Assembly: GCA_003254885.1 (NCBI GenBank)
Contig: QANT01003913.1
Span: 1-64,000 of the forward strand
DNA from: Purshia tridentata
Lineage: Eukaryota; Streptophyta; Magnoliopsida; Rosales; Rosaceae
Length of the DNA stretch: 64,000 bases
Direction of reading: 5' to 3'
Positions within the stretch are counted from its first letter, which is position 1. Every line of letters starts with the position of its first letter. Below are positions 27,253 to 38,569 of the stretch, piece after piece. Made by a program: the position numbers and the translations under genes. The notes below the pieces were generated by a model that was not told where the DNA came from, ran no database searches, and was given only the letters and a program-made list of their open reading frames with translations.

Positions 27253-27955
27253 ATGGCATCAAAGTTACCTCAGATTCAAAAAAAGGTGGTTCGGGCATCA
27301 GACTTTCTAGTCAAGAATGGAAATACCTATTACAAGCGGATGATGGAGCAGAACAAGCAATACATCCAGGACCCACCCACCATTGAGAAATGTCAAACAT
27401 TAGCAAAGCAATTGTTCTATACTCGTCTTGCCAGGTTTTACATTTGCTCTTTTTGTATTGAAGCCCTTATAACTTAGGCAGTACAGTGCTTTCAGAAAAG
27501 GTGCATGTTATTGTAAAGTTTTTGTCCCAGCAAGCTAGCTGTGGGTAGTACCACCTCCTTTGGGATCTTGGATAGTATTTAGGAATGCTTGACTGAATCT
27601 TGTGCTAATTTTCTTATGTTAAGATTGTCACATTATCATTATGAGAATTTATTGCATTTTTCATCATAATGGCATTTGATTTTACCTATTTATCAATGCT
27701 AAGGTGCATAAATGCATAAGTGAATGCTTAGTTTAAACCAATCTGCTAACTTGCTTCTCATAATTTGTCTACAGCATTCCTCATCGTTATGTATCACTCT
27801 GGAAGGAAGTTGACGAACTCAAGCAGGTAATAAAAAAGAGGGAGGAGCTGAATGTGGAGACCGCTGGACTTGCTGCTCTGTTTGGACTTGAGTGCTTTGC
27901 CTGGTACTGCGGTGGTGAGATTATGGGTTTTACATTTACAGGCTACTATGTTTGA
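27253..27955 (+). CDS. ATP20: Mitochondrial F1Fo-ATP synthase subunit g (ATP20)
   Basis: Small Fo membrane subunit that helps dimerise mitochondrial ATP synthase. Exons are 27253-27434 and 27775-27955, giving 363 nt and 120 residues, the usual size for plant subunit g. The N-terminal half reads MASKLPQIQKKVVRASDF and continues into a PPTIEKCQTLAKQLF block. The C terminus carries one hydrophobic helix (GLAALFGLECFAWYCGGEIM), including the glycine-spaced pattern expected of this subunit. An in-frame GCAGGTAATA within exon 2 (near 27826) looks like a donor, but reading through it gives the conserved C terminus, so I did not splice there. A leader intron from 26170 to 27235 is probable, from a good donor and acceptor around non-coding sequence. 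Nuclear-encoded. No classic cleavable presequence is obvious, as is normal for this subunit. Confidence 0.92.
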
Positions 27956-29131
27956 GTGGCTCTGCTTTAGGAGTAAGCCTTTTAGTTTAGTTGAAGATTA
28001 TTATATGCAACTTTGCAAGTCACATGAGTCACCGTTTTTATTTTACATGAAAACTTTTGTTTTCTGAAAGTTTTTAAGTTAAAGCTGGCAAGTCAGCAAG
28101 ACATAGTTTACACAATAATTCAATATGATTTGATTTTGCTACTGGATTAAATTGACTCTTACTCATCATGCCTAGTGGTTCTTGAACACAGATGGAATCA
28201 GATACATCTTTTGATATCTGGTTGTAGCATTTTCCTGGAATTTATTCAGTGTACAATTCAGAAGTTTATAATTTTCCCAATTCATTATTATAATCTGTGA
28301 TTGACTAAATTGGATGAACCCAATGAATCGAATCCACATGATGATGCTTGCGAAGAATTTCAACTTCACTTTTCTGGATTCTTCCTATTTAAACAATCCT
28401 TATATGCAACGTGGGGCAGTGTTCTTGTGAGAGAATCAAAACACAAGCTATTAAATGAACTACTAAAATGGTAAAATAAAGAGTTGCCCAAAAATTTTTA
28501 GATTGATTTTGTTTAGAAAAGAAGTACAAAATATGACTGTATGATATAGATGTACCTTTGTGTGTGTTTATGTAAATAAAATTAAGCTCGGCAAGGAACA
28601 GGTTGTCATGGAGTGGTCTCAAGCATGCCTGCATTCACTTCAATAGAAGCTTAAATTATGGGGTTAGACCAAAAAAACAAAAAAACAAAAGATCATATGG
28701 GGGGATTCATCTAAATGGACTTGCCATCATTCAAATTTAATGAGTTATGATGAACTCTAAAAAAAAAGGGTGGATTTATTACCAGGATTAATATGATTTA
28801 TTATCCACTGTTCCACTAACTGATATGCTTGTCAATCTCTTTGCCGGCATAGTACAAATTTATAAACATACTCATAATTAGAGGGAAAACAAAGGGGGGA
28901 ATAAACTAAAGAAAATTCATCAAAAAGAGGGGAGGAGTCCCAGGGACAGTTTGTTTGCTGGTCCATTTTATTCCACAACTATACCCCATCCCTCACTTAA
29001 TACTGTCCAAGCTCAATGTATCGAATAAGAGAAATAATGGTGGAAGTTTTATTGAATGAGTTTCTCACCATTGGATCAATAAATTCATTACTTTCAATTA
29101 TAAGATAAAGTTTTTACGAGCCGTTTAATCT

Positions 29132-29150
29132 GTTCGCATATCATGCGAAC
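29132..29150. repeat. Short perfect palindrome
   Basis: gttcgcat, a 3-base spacer (atc), then atgcgaac: two perfect 8-base arms in an otherwise AT-rich gap. It could be a small hairpin or a binding site. No function is evident. Confidence 0.7.
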
Positions 29151-29440
29151 GTCTACACCGTAATTATTTTTGAATTATATATGAAATAAGAGAATAAATG
29201 GTGAAAATTTGAGTGGTAAAGTTGAGAGAGTAACCTCACCAATAAAATCTTCATTACAAACCGAGTTTCATAATAGAAAAACTTGTACGGACAACTCTCT
29301 CCAAATTATTAGACTGAGTGACAATTCGAAATGTCAATTAAACTTTAACATTTGACTTTTCTTTTTTTCTCTCTCTCCTCCATTATTTTTGTCCCTCTCC
29401 CTCGAATTTCAAACTTTAGTTTGTTCTTTCTCTCTTCTTT

Positions 29441-29760
29441 AGTTAGCATGATGAGTTGATAAGGAACTTTCTCGTCCGAGAAACAATGAACAGTGGGCAA
29501 GAGTGAAGTTGATGAGTAAGTTTAGGGTTGTAGGGGAGGCCTAAGGGCACGCCATCTCAGCCGTATCCCGCTGGTGAAGGACATGGAGAGGACATGTACA
29601 AAGTTAGCATGATGAGTTGATAAGGAACTTTCTCGTCCGAGAAACAATGAACAGTTGGCAAGAGTGAAGTTGATGAGTAAGTTTAGGGTTGTAGGGGAGG
29701 CCTAAGGGCACGCCATCTCAGCCGTGTCCCGCTGGTGAAGGACATGGAGAGGACATGTAC
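29441..29760. repeat. 161-bp tandem duplication, two copies
   Basis: Copy 1 runs 29441-29601 and copy 2 runs 29602 to about 29760. I counted two base differences between the copies, so the duplication is recent. Each unit contains the small hairpin ttctcgtccgagaa. The unit is more GC-rich than its surroundings. Confidence 0.92.
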
Positions 29761-32700
29761 ACGGGTCACACTCCCACCCCCACCATCTCTGGTTCCCCAC
29801 CATCAAATCACCCTGTCTTTCACTCTTTCTTCTTCCAACCCTCCACCGACCACACTCATGCATATATAACATTCTTCTGTGGGCCACCACCCTCTACCAT
29901 TTCCCCATCATGCCCTCTCTTCCTCTCACGCTTAACTAGTCTATAATTACTACTTATGATTCTTATTCTATGCTTAATATTCTCTTAAAATATCAATCAA
30001 CAAAATAAACAACTGCCTTAATGTCCACGTCTGCATGGATATGCTTCCAAAAACAGAGGAAGGTGATGAAGTGTAGAGATTTACATTCGAGACTTTACGA
30101 TTTTGGTCGTGTATCATAAAATAAAACTAAACTTTCATATTTATAAACAAAGATATAAATTGAAATTCGAGTAGAAATAAAAATAAGCAGAGGAAATCCA
30201 GAATGAGCAGTGTCCATGGGTCCAATTAAAAGCTTTGAAAAGCTTTGAAGAGCATTTTGGCACGAATTTTGACTCATCGTCTACTCTCTGTTTCTGCACT
30301 CTGCTTACTGCTTAGGCCCACAGCTTAGATTGGATGCATTTGCTGTTTGGACTCACTTGGTCGACATGATTAAAGTCACACTCACACAATGGTCGGCTAT
30401 GATGTTCGCTCACACCTCACTCTCTTATTATTTAATAAAAAAATTAATATAAATATATACATTCCTTGTATAAAAATTTAATTCCATAAGTACATATATT
30501 TATCAAACAAAAAAGGTGTAAAATGCAGTTGAAGAATGAAGAAGACACCCATAAGCTCCTTTGATTAGTCCAATCGAGGAGGATTAGAATTTGCCTAGAT
30601 TCAGAATTTCTTTATGGGAGTTCGATTTCTTTCAATAAAACAAAAGAAGACACTCATTTCAATTTTCAATACAATTTTTGGTCACCCACCCTCCTTAATT
30701 AAATTGGTATGATGAAGCTAAGCTGTCACAAATTGTTTACTTGGATAATCATAAGTTAATCCTATAAGAATGGAATTTCTTAATTTAAATTAAAAGTTAA
30801 ACACAGGGTACAATAATTTGGGCGACTCAAAAAATTAAAAAAAACCAACTTAGGTCAAGCTCCAGTTGATTAATCTTTGGATAAGTAGGGATAGATTTTT
30901 AGGCTGCCCAAACAACTCATACCCACCCCTAAAATATATACTTGTGGGCTTCTGTCATGTGAATTTGGCTTGAAGGTAAGGTAAGGGTGACAATCCATGG
31001 ATTAGTTTGTGTTTTTGGGTTATTTTATTTCAAGATTGTGTTGAACACTACCCAATTACAACTGATCCATATGCTAGTTTTATCATTCTATTTAAACAAG
31101 TTCGTTAACTTAGAATTGTGTTCACATCAGTTGAATTCGTTTTTTTATTCATATTAATTAATTTTATATTGAATTCAAGTAGTGTTGAAAATGGTTACCT
31201 CTACCAAGAATGACGACAACTTAAGGCTAGGATTGAAGTAGATAGTCACACACTTGGACCGCCAGGATGCTGCCACTAGAAGAATTGACGGCAAAGATTT
31301 GCTTGTAAATGCCAATTATGCCCTCCCTGGTGCTTACTCGCTTTGTTCGCACGCAACCTTTATTAAAGGCTTTGTCTTTGTGGCTCAGGCTCATATATGC
31401 TCATTTATTCGGCCTGACTTCATGACTGCCATTACAATCATCTAATTAGCGTAATTAGATAACTAAGCTTTGCCAGTAACTAAGCTTTGGCTTTCAAATA
31501 TTAGATTGTATTCTGGGCTTTTGTTCTACAAATTTAGATCTTGTATTCTTGTGTCAAAATGGATAGTGGAGGTGCCACGAATAGAAGGGGTGTGTATATA
31601 TCCTTCAATACTTTCTTTTTGCTTTTCAAAATTTGCTCTTTAGCACGAGATTGAGCTCACGTGGATGTGAATTTTGTTTGCATTTGATGATTCTTCTTTA
31701 GGTGAAGCTTAGAAAATTCGGTTTTGTTTTGCTTTCAGTATTAGTTTTAGGCAGCTCATTATAAGTGTTGAGTCTGTTTGACTAGTAGTTGTTGTACTAG
31801 TAATCTTATAATTCTTTCCATATTTCAATATATTCCATTTACCTTGAGCTTAACTTTTCTAAAATAAAATAAAAACTTTGGCCTTAAAATTTAACTTGAG
31901 CTACGCTCGTATATGGCTTTGATTTATTGAGACATTAAATATTTTTACTACATAATTATGTAATTTATGTTTTTTGATAATTGTTATTAAACCAGCTCAT
32001 AGACAAGAACAATAATTAAAAAAGAGAATAACAAAATACAGTGTAGATTACATCTCGAACTAAAACGATCAAAATAAAAAATGGTGATAACTTCAATCCA
32101 AATCTTATAAAAAATATGTGAGTGGGCTAGAACAAAAAATGCATCTGTGATTAAATTAATTTCACAAAAGATGTAGTGAAATTGAATACTTCAAAAATAA
32201 CAGGTCAAGTAATAGATATATTTTATGATAGTACAAGTTATTTGAGGAGAATTTAAAACTTTTTTTTAATTGGGGAATATTAGGACTTGGAGGAAGTCAA
32301 TCTTAACTTAAGGGTACTTCTACCAACTCATGCATACATTTTAATGACACACACTAATAATTTATTAAACTACACATTTCCTCCAAAGTTAAACATTATT
32401 TTTTAATGTCAGTCATTTCAACCTCTTAATTTATTCATATGTTTAAGGTTAATGAGAGCATTTAATCCCAAAAGTTGACTTTGGTTTTCCTTTGCTTACA
32501 ATAAGATAATATTTAAAGTCATGGACAAAACAGAACAAACTTTGCTTGTGCTTCCCACTTCGCAGAGGAGCTAAAAGAATGAGAATATTATTAGCAACAT
32601 TATTATATTTGAAAAAGGATTACTTTTGAATTAATTATGTGATTAGTGGAAGCTGTGGGACTATCCAGAAGAAAGAAGGTCTTTTTTTCTTTTTAGTAAA

Positions 32701-32862
32701 AGAAAGAAGTTTTTAGCCCTTCAGGTAATCCAATATATGCCTACTGTGTGTGTGAGAGAGAGCAGTGTCTTTGTCTCTCCATTTGAGGTCTGCTCGTCAC
32801 TCTCACGCGGACATACAGATAGATCATCTCCATAAAAATAGAATCAGACCCAGAAATTCTTG

Positions 32863-32900
32863 CTTCTCCTTCTTCTTCTTCTTCTTCTTCTTCTTCTTCT
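32863..32900. repeat. (CTT)n microsatellite upstream of the Dof gene
   Basis: A run of about twelve CTT units, roughly 720 bases upstream of the Dof ATG. It could be in the promoter or a long leader. Confidence 0.85.
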
Positions 32901-33617
32901 ACGCCTTTTACTCTTTGATGCCACATGCCATGTGACCAATTCCCAGCTGAAGAATTCTGCTTTTTCCTTATGGTTGGTATAAGAATTTCAACAAACATCA
33001 AGCAAACAAAAATCCAATCTTTTTACTCTGTTTTTGATTATGTGCTTTCTTTCTGAGCATGGTGCTCACTACCTTCACAGCGTGTTTGTGATTTTCGTTT
33101 GGAAGAGTGGTTTTTGTGTGTTTGGTTGGTAGTGTTGTATTTGTTTATGTGTTATTTGGTCACTCCCAATGAAAGCTCATACCAGGTTCTGAAAAATATC
33201 CCATCTTTTTGTCCTCTTTTAGTTTTCTCCTCCTTTTCATTTTGCCACTTTTACAGTCTCATTAAAAGCTCAAAGCTTATCAATCCTGGAAAGAAAAAAA
33301 AAACCCAGTTCAGATCCTCAAAACAAAAACTGTTTTTGTTTCCATAAATCCATTTTCCACTGACAAACTCAATCAAACCCCTCCAAAACTCACACCGCTG
33401 CTTTTTAAGTTTGCATCTTTTATTCCTTATTCAAACTTCATCCAAGAAAGTGCTCAAAATCCAGGTTCTTTTGGTCCCAATTCAGAGTTCACAATTCATT
33501 TCTCACTCAAAAACTCCAAATTTTCTTCTACACAATCAAACCTACTTCACCAAATCCTCTATAAGCCCAACGCTTTGGTCCAAAATAGAAATTGCTCCAA
33601 AACTTGGTCTCCAAAAA

Positions 33618-34280
33618 ATGCAAGACCCAGCAACATTCCAACCCCAGTTTCCAGAGCAAGAACAGCTGAAATGCCCGCGCTGCGAGTCCACAAACACCAA
33701 GTTTTGCTACTACAACAACTACAATCTCTCACAGCCACGCCACTTTTGCAAGAGCTGCAGGAGGTACTGGACCAAAGGTGGAGCCTTGAGAAACATCCCA
33801 GTTGGTGGTGGGAGCAGAAAGAACACAAAGAGATCGTCTTCTTCTTCAAAACGCGCCTCATTAGCTTCCTCATCTTCAGTGTCAAGCTCTGCACCTCAAA
33901 ACTCGAATGACACGCAGCCTGACCGGACCCGGGTTTATAACCCGAAGATTGATCATCAGGACCGTAGGATGCTAGAAATTTCAGGGAGCTTCAGCTCGCT
34001 CCTGGCTTCAAATGGACAGTTTGGGTCTCTTATGGAGGGTCTGAATCCAAATGGGTCGGGTCTGAAACTGATGGAAATGGGTGATTTTGCAGAGAACTTG
34101 GTGGGTTCAGGAAATGGGTTGAATTCGGATCCGGGTGTGGACCCGGGTTTGGAGATCCAGAGCAATGGCAACCCAGAGAGTTTTATGGGTATTCATCAAA
34201 ATGCTGATTCAAGCTGTTGGAATGGAGGCAATGGGTGGCCTGACCTTGCCATTTACACACCAGGTTCAAGTTTTCAGTAG
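33618..34280 (+). CDS. DOF1.7: Dof zinc finger transcription factor (DOF1.7-like)
   Basis: Plant-specific single zinc-finger DNA-binding factor recognising AAAG sites in the nucleus. It is a single exon of 220 residues. The Dof domain spans about residues 17-70, with the C-x2-C-x21-C-x2-C zinc ligands at Cys19, Cys22, Cys44 and Cys47, followed by the invariant [12 protein letters not shown] core and GGGSRKN. A serine-rich basic linker and the short motif SFSSLLAS match the DOF1.7/DOF3.1 group, as does the MQDPA N terminus. I chose the ATG at 33618 because MQDPA is the family start. The frame stays open back to an ATG at 33411, which would add 69 residues with no family resemblance, so that stretch is more likely leader. 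The C terminus has a WPDLAIY-type motif. A (TA)n run follows in the 3' UTR. Confidence 0.93.
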   Translation: MQDPATFQPQFPEQEQLKCPRCESTNTKFCYYNNYNLSQPRHFCKSCRRYWTKGGALRNIPVGGGSRKNTKRSSSSSKRASLASSSSVSSSAPQNSNDTQPDRTRVYNPKIDHQDRRMLEISGSFSSLLASNGQFGSLMEGLNPNGSGLKLMEMGDFAENLVGSGNGLNSDPGVDPGLEIQSNGNPESFMGIHQNADSSCWNGGNGWPDLAIYTPGSSFQ

Positions 34281-34325
34281 ATAGATAGAGATATGTTTAA
34301 TCTGCTTTTTTGATGCTTCTCTATG

Positions 34326-34362
<37 letters not shown>

Positions 34363-37300
34363 CCTATGATAATGTTTCATATAGTTAGAAAACTATATAT
34401 GATTGTGAAAGTTGGAGCATATATGAATGACTCTCTCTCTAGGCTTATTGCTTAGCAGCCTAAAGCTTATAATTGTAGCAGTTTCTGATGTTTAAAGAGA
34501 GTGAGAATTAAACACAACAGAGCCACCAATACCAATAGCATTTCTATATGTAATGCTTTTCCTTTGTTCTCTTTGTGTGTTTTTTGTTTGTATCTATCAT
34601 ATAACTTTAATCAAATATTAATGGTGTTTTTTTCTTTTCCCTTGGAGGTTACTCTTGTTAAGGGATATGACTGTTATTCAACTATAATTCTCATTATTAT
34701 TTATGTTATGGTTGTGTATAATATTACAGAGTTATATCATGTGCTTGTTACCTTTTTTATCTGCTTATGCATGTGCTGTGACTGTGTGACATTGTATGTA
34801 CTGTTTGGTAAGCATGTATGGCTTTTTCTAGAATGGGTTGAATATGGGATTTGACATTTTGTAGCTTATGAATAAGATTTGATTTATACTCCAAGATTTA
34901 TATATTGGTGTGTTTTGGTAAAACATATTAGGGATTATTTGGGAATCTCATTAGTGAGGAATGCCCTGCAAAACTGAACTTTATTCGTCTTAATTATATC
35001 TCAATTGTATCATAAATTTTTTTGTTTGTGATTGTTAATGAGAAAAAAAAGGAAAAAAAAAGAAAGATAATTAGGATGATTTGATGAAGTGGGAGAAGAT
35101 ATGGGGAAACAAGTCCCATAGTTCAAGTTGTATTGTTTCTATTTTGTCTTTCAAGGGCTAGACAAAGTTCAACTTCCTTCTAGGATTTATTTCTTATTCA
35201 AAGATCTCTTATTCGGTCTCATTCTTCACCACTTGCCAAGGTCACTTTTTTATATTTTTGTTTTCTTCTTCACCATATCTTCCAAAATCAAATGAAACAT
35301 ATGTGGATTATTTTATTATAGCAAATTATATTTAAATTAATAAAAAATTTTAATATTACATAATGATGAAAAGTTTTAGTGATTTATTTGTTATTAACTC
35401 AATTTATTATTAGGCCAATGTTAAAAAAAAACAAAGAAGTTGGTAGTTGCCTAGTTGTGTCGGCACCTCTGTGGGAGTTAATGAAATCTGATGATTAATA
35501 AGAAACAAACATTTACTTGTATGCTTAACTCCATCAGTTTTAACCATTGACTTTTCATCCAAAATCATGGAGTACTGTATATATTGATTTACTGTACTTG
35601 TACTTGGCTTCAAGTGTATTATCTTCATATACATTTTAAAATTACAATATAAGTAGGTGTTCAATACTTGGCTAGGGGTTTTTTTTTCTTCGACTAGAGT
35701 GTTTGGATAGGTGTTCAATGCTTGCCATGTTAACACTTATAAATGCGTTTAGTCATGTAACAACTATTGAACAAACAAATTTTGATTTAACAGTTACTAA
35801 AATTGTATGTTTATTTTATAATAGTTACATGATCAAACAATTTTTGATTTAGTTGATATTTTATAGAGATGATTTTCAATGGATAATTTAAAAAGTGAAT
35901 GGTTTCGATCATAGACCTACATAGTAAAATGACACAGTTTCAATTGATTAGTATGAGATTAGCACATAAAAGATTAACAGAGGGTCTAAATTTGAGGATC
36001 CAAATTTGAGTGGTTTTGGATGTAGAGTATAATATTTAAGATTTATATTGGAACATAAGTGAAATGAAAGCATAAAATGACGTACTTTCAATTAGACAAA
36101 AGCGAAAGCCAAAATATGAAATACCAAAAAGTGAGCATAGAATTAAGAATCCAGGTTAATCCCCTTAAAGGAATTGAAATCTTAATTTGGCAAGGGTACC
36201 TAAACTCCATTGAATTGGTAGGTTGTGGGACTCAATCCCTAGGTGTTTAATTAATGTAATGCATTAAATTTCAATAAAAGATGTTGAATGATCAAGGCAG
36301 TCTCCCTTTCACATGGGCCACACACCATGCGCCTAACCATTAACTCTATATTACCAAATACAATGGGTGAGGTTGGTTAGTCACTTTGGATAAGTAAGAG
36401 TAATAAATGAAAAATTGATAGCTGAAAACATTGTCATGGATGTCATTGAAGATTGAAGTTGAAGGAGCTACTTGGGATTTCTTGATTTTTCTACAATACT
36501 GAACCAGTGCAAAAAAGTTTTATCACTTCACCATCTTATTGTTGTTCATAAATTTAAATTTTAATATTTGTATAAATAATTATGAATCAGTAGATGATTG
36601 TGATCAACTGAGGCTATCTAGTTAGCATTTTTTAAATCAATTTTTGAATTGAATAGACTGTGAACCTGTGAACAAAGGATTGGATGAGCACTCCAAAATT
36701 AGTCTCCAATAGGCAATAACTGTGAACCTGTCATGTAATGTAAGCCCTTGAGTTTGGGTTTGAGCCTTTTACCAATGTTTGCAAAGTGCCAAGCTAGTGG
36801 AGGAAGTAGGAAGCTAAGACTTTGCTTCCTTCCTTGCCCTCATTTAATGTGGTCAATATCAATGAACAGAAGCCTTTGTATTGGCCTTGTTGTTCCTGCA
36901 TACACTACCCTCTACACGCGTATGCCTACCCTTATAATCAGTGCATTCAGATGACCCCCAAAAAATGGGTATTTTCTACTTGAAAACTAGTTTTTTTTTT
37001 CATATGAACAACCATGAATGTCATCACACTCCATCTTGGTATAACACCATTGTCAATGTCATTCTAATAGTTGGCAAATTTCATCAAACCCATCTTCATG
37101 TTATGTCTACTTTTTTGACTTCTTTATAGAAGAGTTTACAACTTTGATTGGATTGTAAAAGAACCAGGTTACCATTTATTTAAAATATGGTCAAGAAGTG
37201 GTTGAATTGGCAATCAAAATGTGATAAAGACCATCTCGACCATTGTTCTTTAAGAGAGCGTAAAGAAGCATATGAATTTTTAAATTTTTTTTTTAACTTT

Positions 37301-38569
37301 TATGAAGCTATAGTGAGAGTAACGATAAATACTTATAATTACTAGAATTGTAAACCTATGTAACACTGAGAATATGTTCACACTCGGCACAAAACACTTT
37401 GAGTGTAGAAGTTATGTGGGGTAGTGCTAGCTAATAAGGTTCCCCTAACAATTTTGTCTTTCCTTCAAAGTCTAATTTATTTTGCATCCAAATTTATGCA
37501 TGGGTAGGTCCTACGTCCATAATTGTACTAACTTACAAAACTTAATAAGAGCAAGCAAGCACCATAATATATTACTAGAATTGGAATGGCTGTAAACTAT
37601 TAATCTGTAAGCTTAAAAGAAAAGTCAACATTAGCAGTCAAGACTCGCTGCTTTGTTGCGTTCCTCACAAGTCATTTGATGATTTCAGCATCTCTACAGG
37701 TTTTGTTTTATAATATCAGACCTGTGTACCTGAGTAATAAACCCATTCACACTGTGGCCACACAGAAACTGTACCATCCATCACAGAAACAATTCAAAAA
37801 GCTACCCAAATAAATGCAGAACATCCTCCACAAAATGCCCAAAATATGATATGTCATAGATGTTTTTTTCACAGGAGGAAGGGTGGGTTTCTACTGCGCC
37901 ATGATTTCACACATGACTTGTTCCAATAAAAGCTGTGGACCCTGTCACTGTGTCACTGTGTCACTGTGGAATAAAAAGTCATGGATAGTGACAGTTTCCA
38001 ATTCTTGATTGAATTGGGCTCTTCCAGGGCAACATTATTCTAAAGGAAATCATGAAGCTGGCTCTAGTGAATTGTTGTGTGATGGGCCTTCATTTTCCCC
38101 CCTCATCATACCATCTCAAGTCATCACCTTAACCATTATCACTCACGCATGAGTAAAATGTGTACACACTCATTGTGTCAATCACTCTCAATACTAGGGC
38201 ATGTCATGAGAAAGATAGACACTTAATATTATATACACTCATTATATTGATGCTTTTTTTCGTGTATGAGATACTTATTGTGAAGGGGAAATAATGGGTA
38301 AACCAAAAATTCACTTCCATAATCAAAACACATCTAAATAACAATGGGTTCTCTTTCTAGCACACACATCTGGGTGGGACAATCTTCAGTGTGACCAAGA
38401 ATCCACTTTCATAATTAAAGCACATCTAAACAACAATGAATCCTTTTTCCTACCACACACATTTGGGACAAACTTCAATGGCACAAGATACAGTTGCGTA
38501 GAATCTAACCCCCGTGAAACGTAAATTGGAAGGGTGTATTTCAATTTTGATTGAGATAAAAAAGAAATA
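34281..38569. other. Intergenic region between Dof and UBP6 genes (convergent)
   Basis: About 4.3 kb with no recognised gene. It holds the Dof 3' UTR with a (TA)n run at about 34329-34361, low-complexity A/T tracts, a (TGTCACTG)-type short tandem at about 37940-37970, and an older tandem duplication at 38301-38482. Open frames at 36748-37129 carry no domain that I recognise. Confidence 0.6.
38301..38482. repeat. Diverged tandem duplication of about 91 bp
   Basis: Two adjacent copies (about 38301-38391 and 38392-38482) share the order ccaa-aat-cac-ttccataat, cacatctaaa-aacaatg, then a cacacacat block. They have many substitutions, so this is an old duplication just downstream of the UBP6 stop codon. 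Confidence 0.75.

Larger units (their letters stand above)
27956..33098. other. Intergenic region between ATP20 and the Dof gene
   Basis: About 5 kb without a recognised gene. It includes the ATP20 3' UTR, a perfect 8-bp-arm palindrome at 29132-29150, and a 161-bp tandem duplication at 29441-29760. A weakly coding-like stretch at 31250-31445 has no recognised domain. A (CTT)n run lies at about 32863-32900, near the expected promoter or leader of the Dof gene. Confidence 0.6.

Noticed and set aside
27826-27832. Apparent splice donor (CAG/GTAATA) in ATP20 exon 2
   Set aside because: Reading through yields the conserved C-terminal helix of subunit g and a normal 120-residue length.
29445-29500. 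Possible hammerhead ribozyme (TGATGAG near CCGAGAAAC) in the 161-bp repeat
   Set aside because: The conserved C of CUGAUGA is missing and the bases between the two boxes do not form stem II. The resemblance is partial.
37940-37970. Tandem TGTCACTG words, first thought to be a binding-site array
   Set aside because: Only three short units with no partner sites. Best read as minor slippage.
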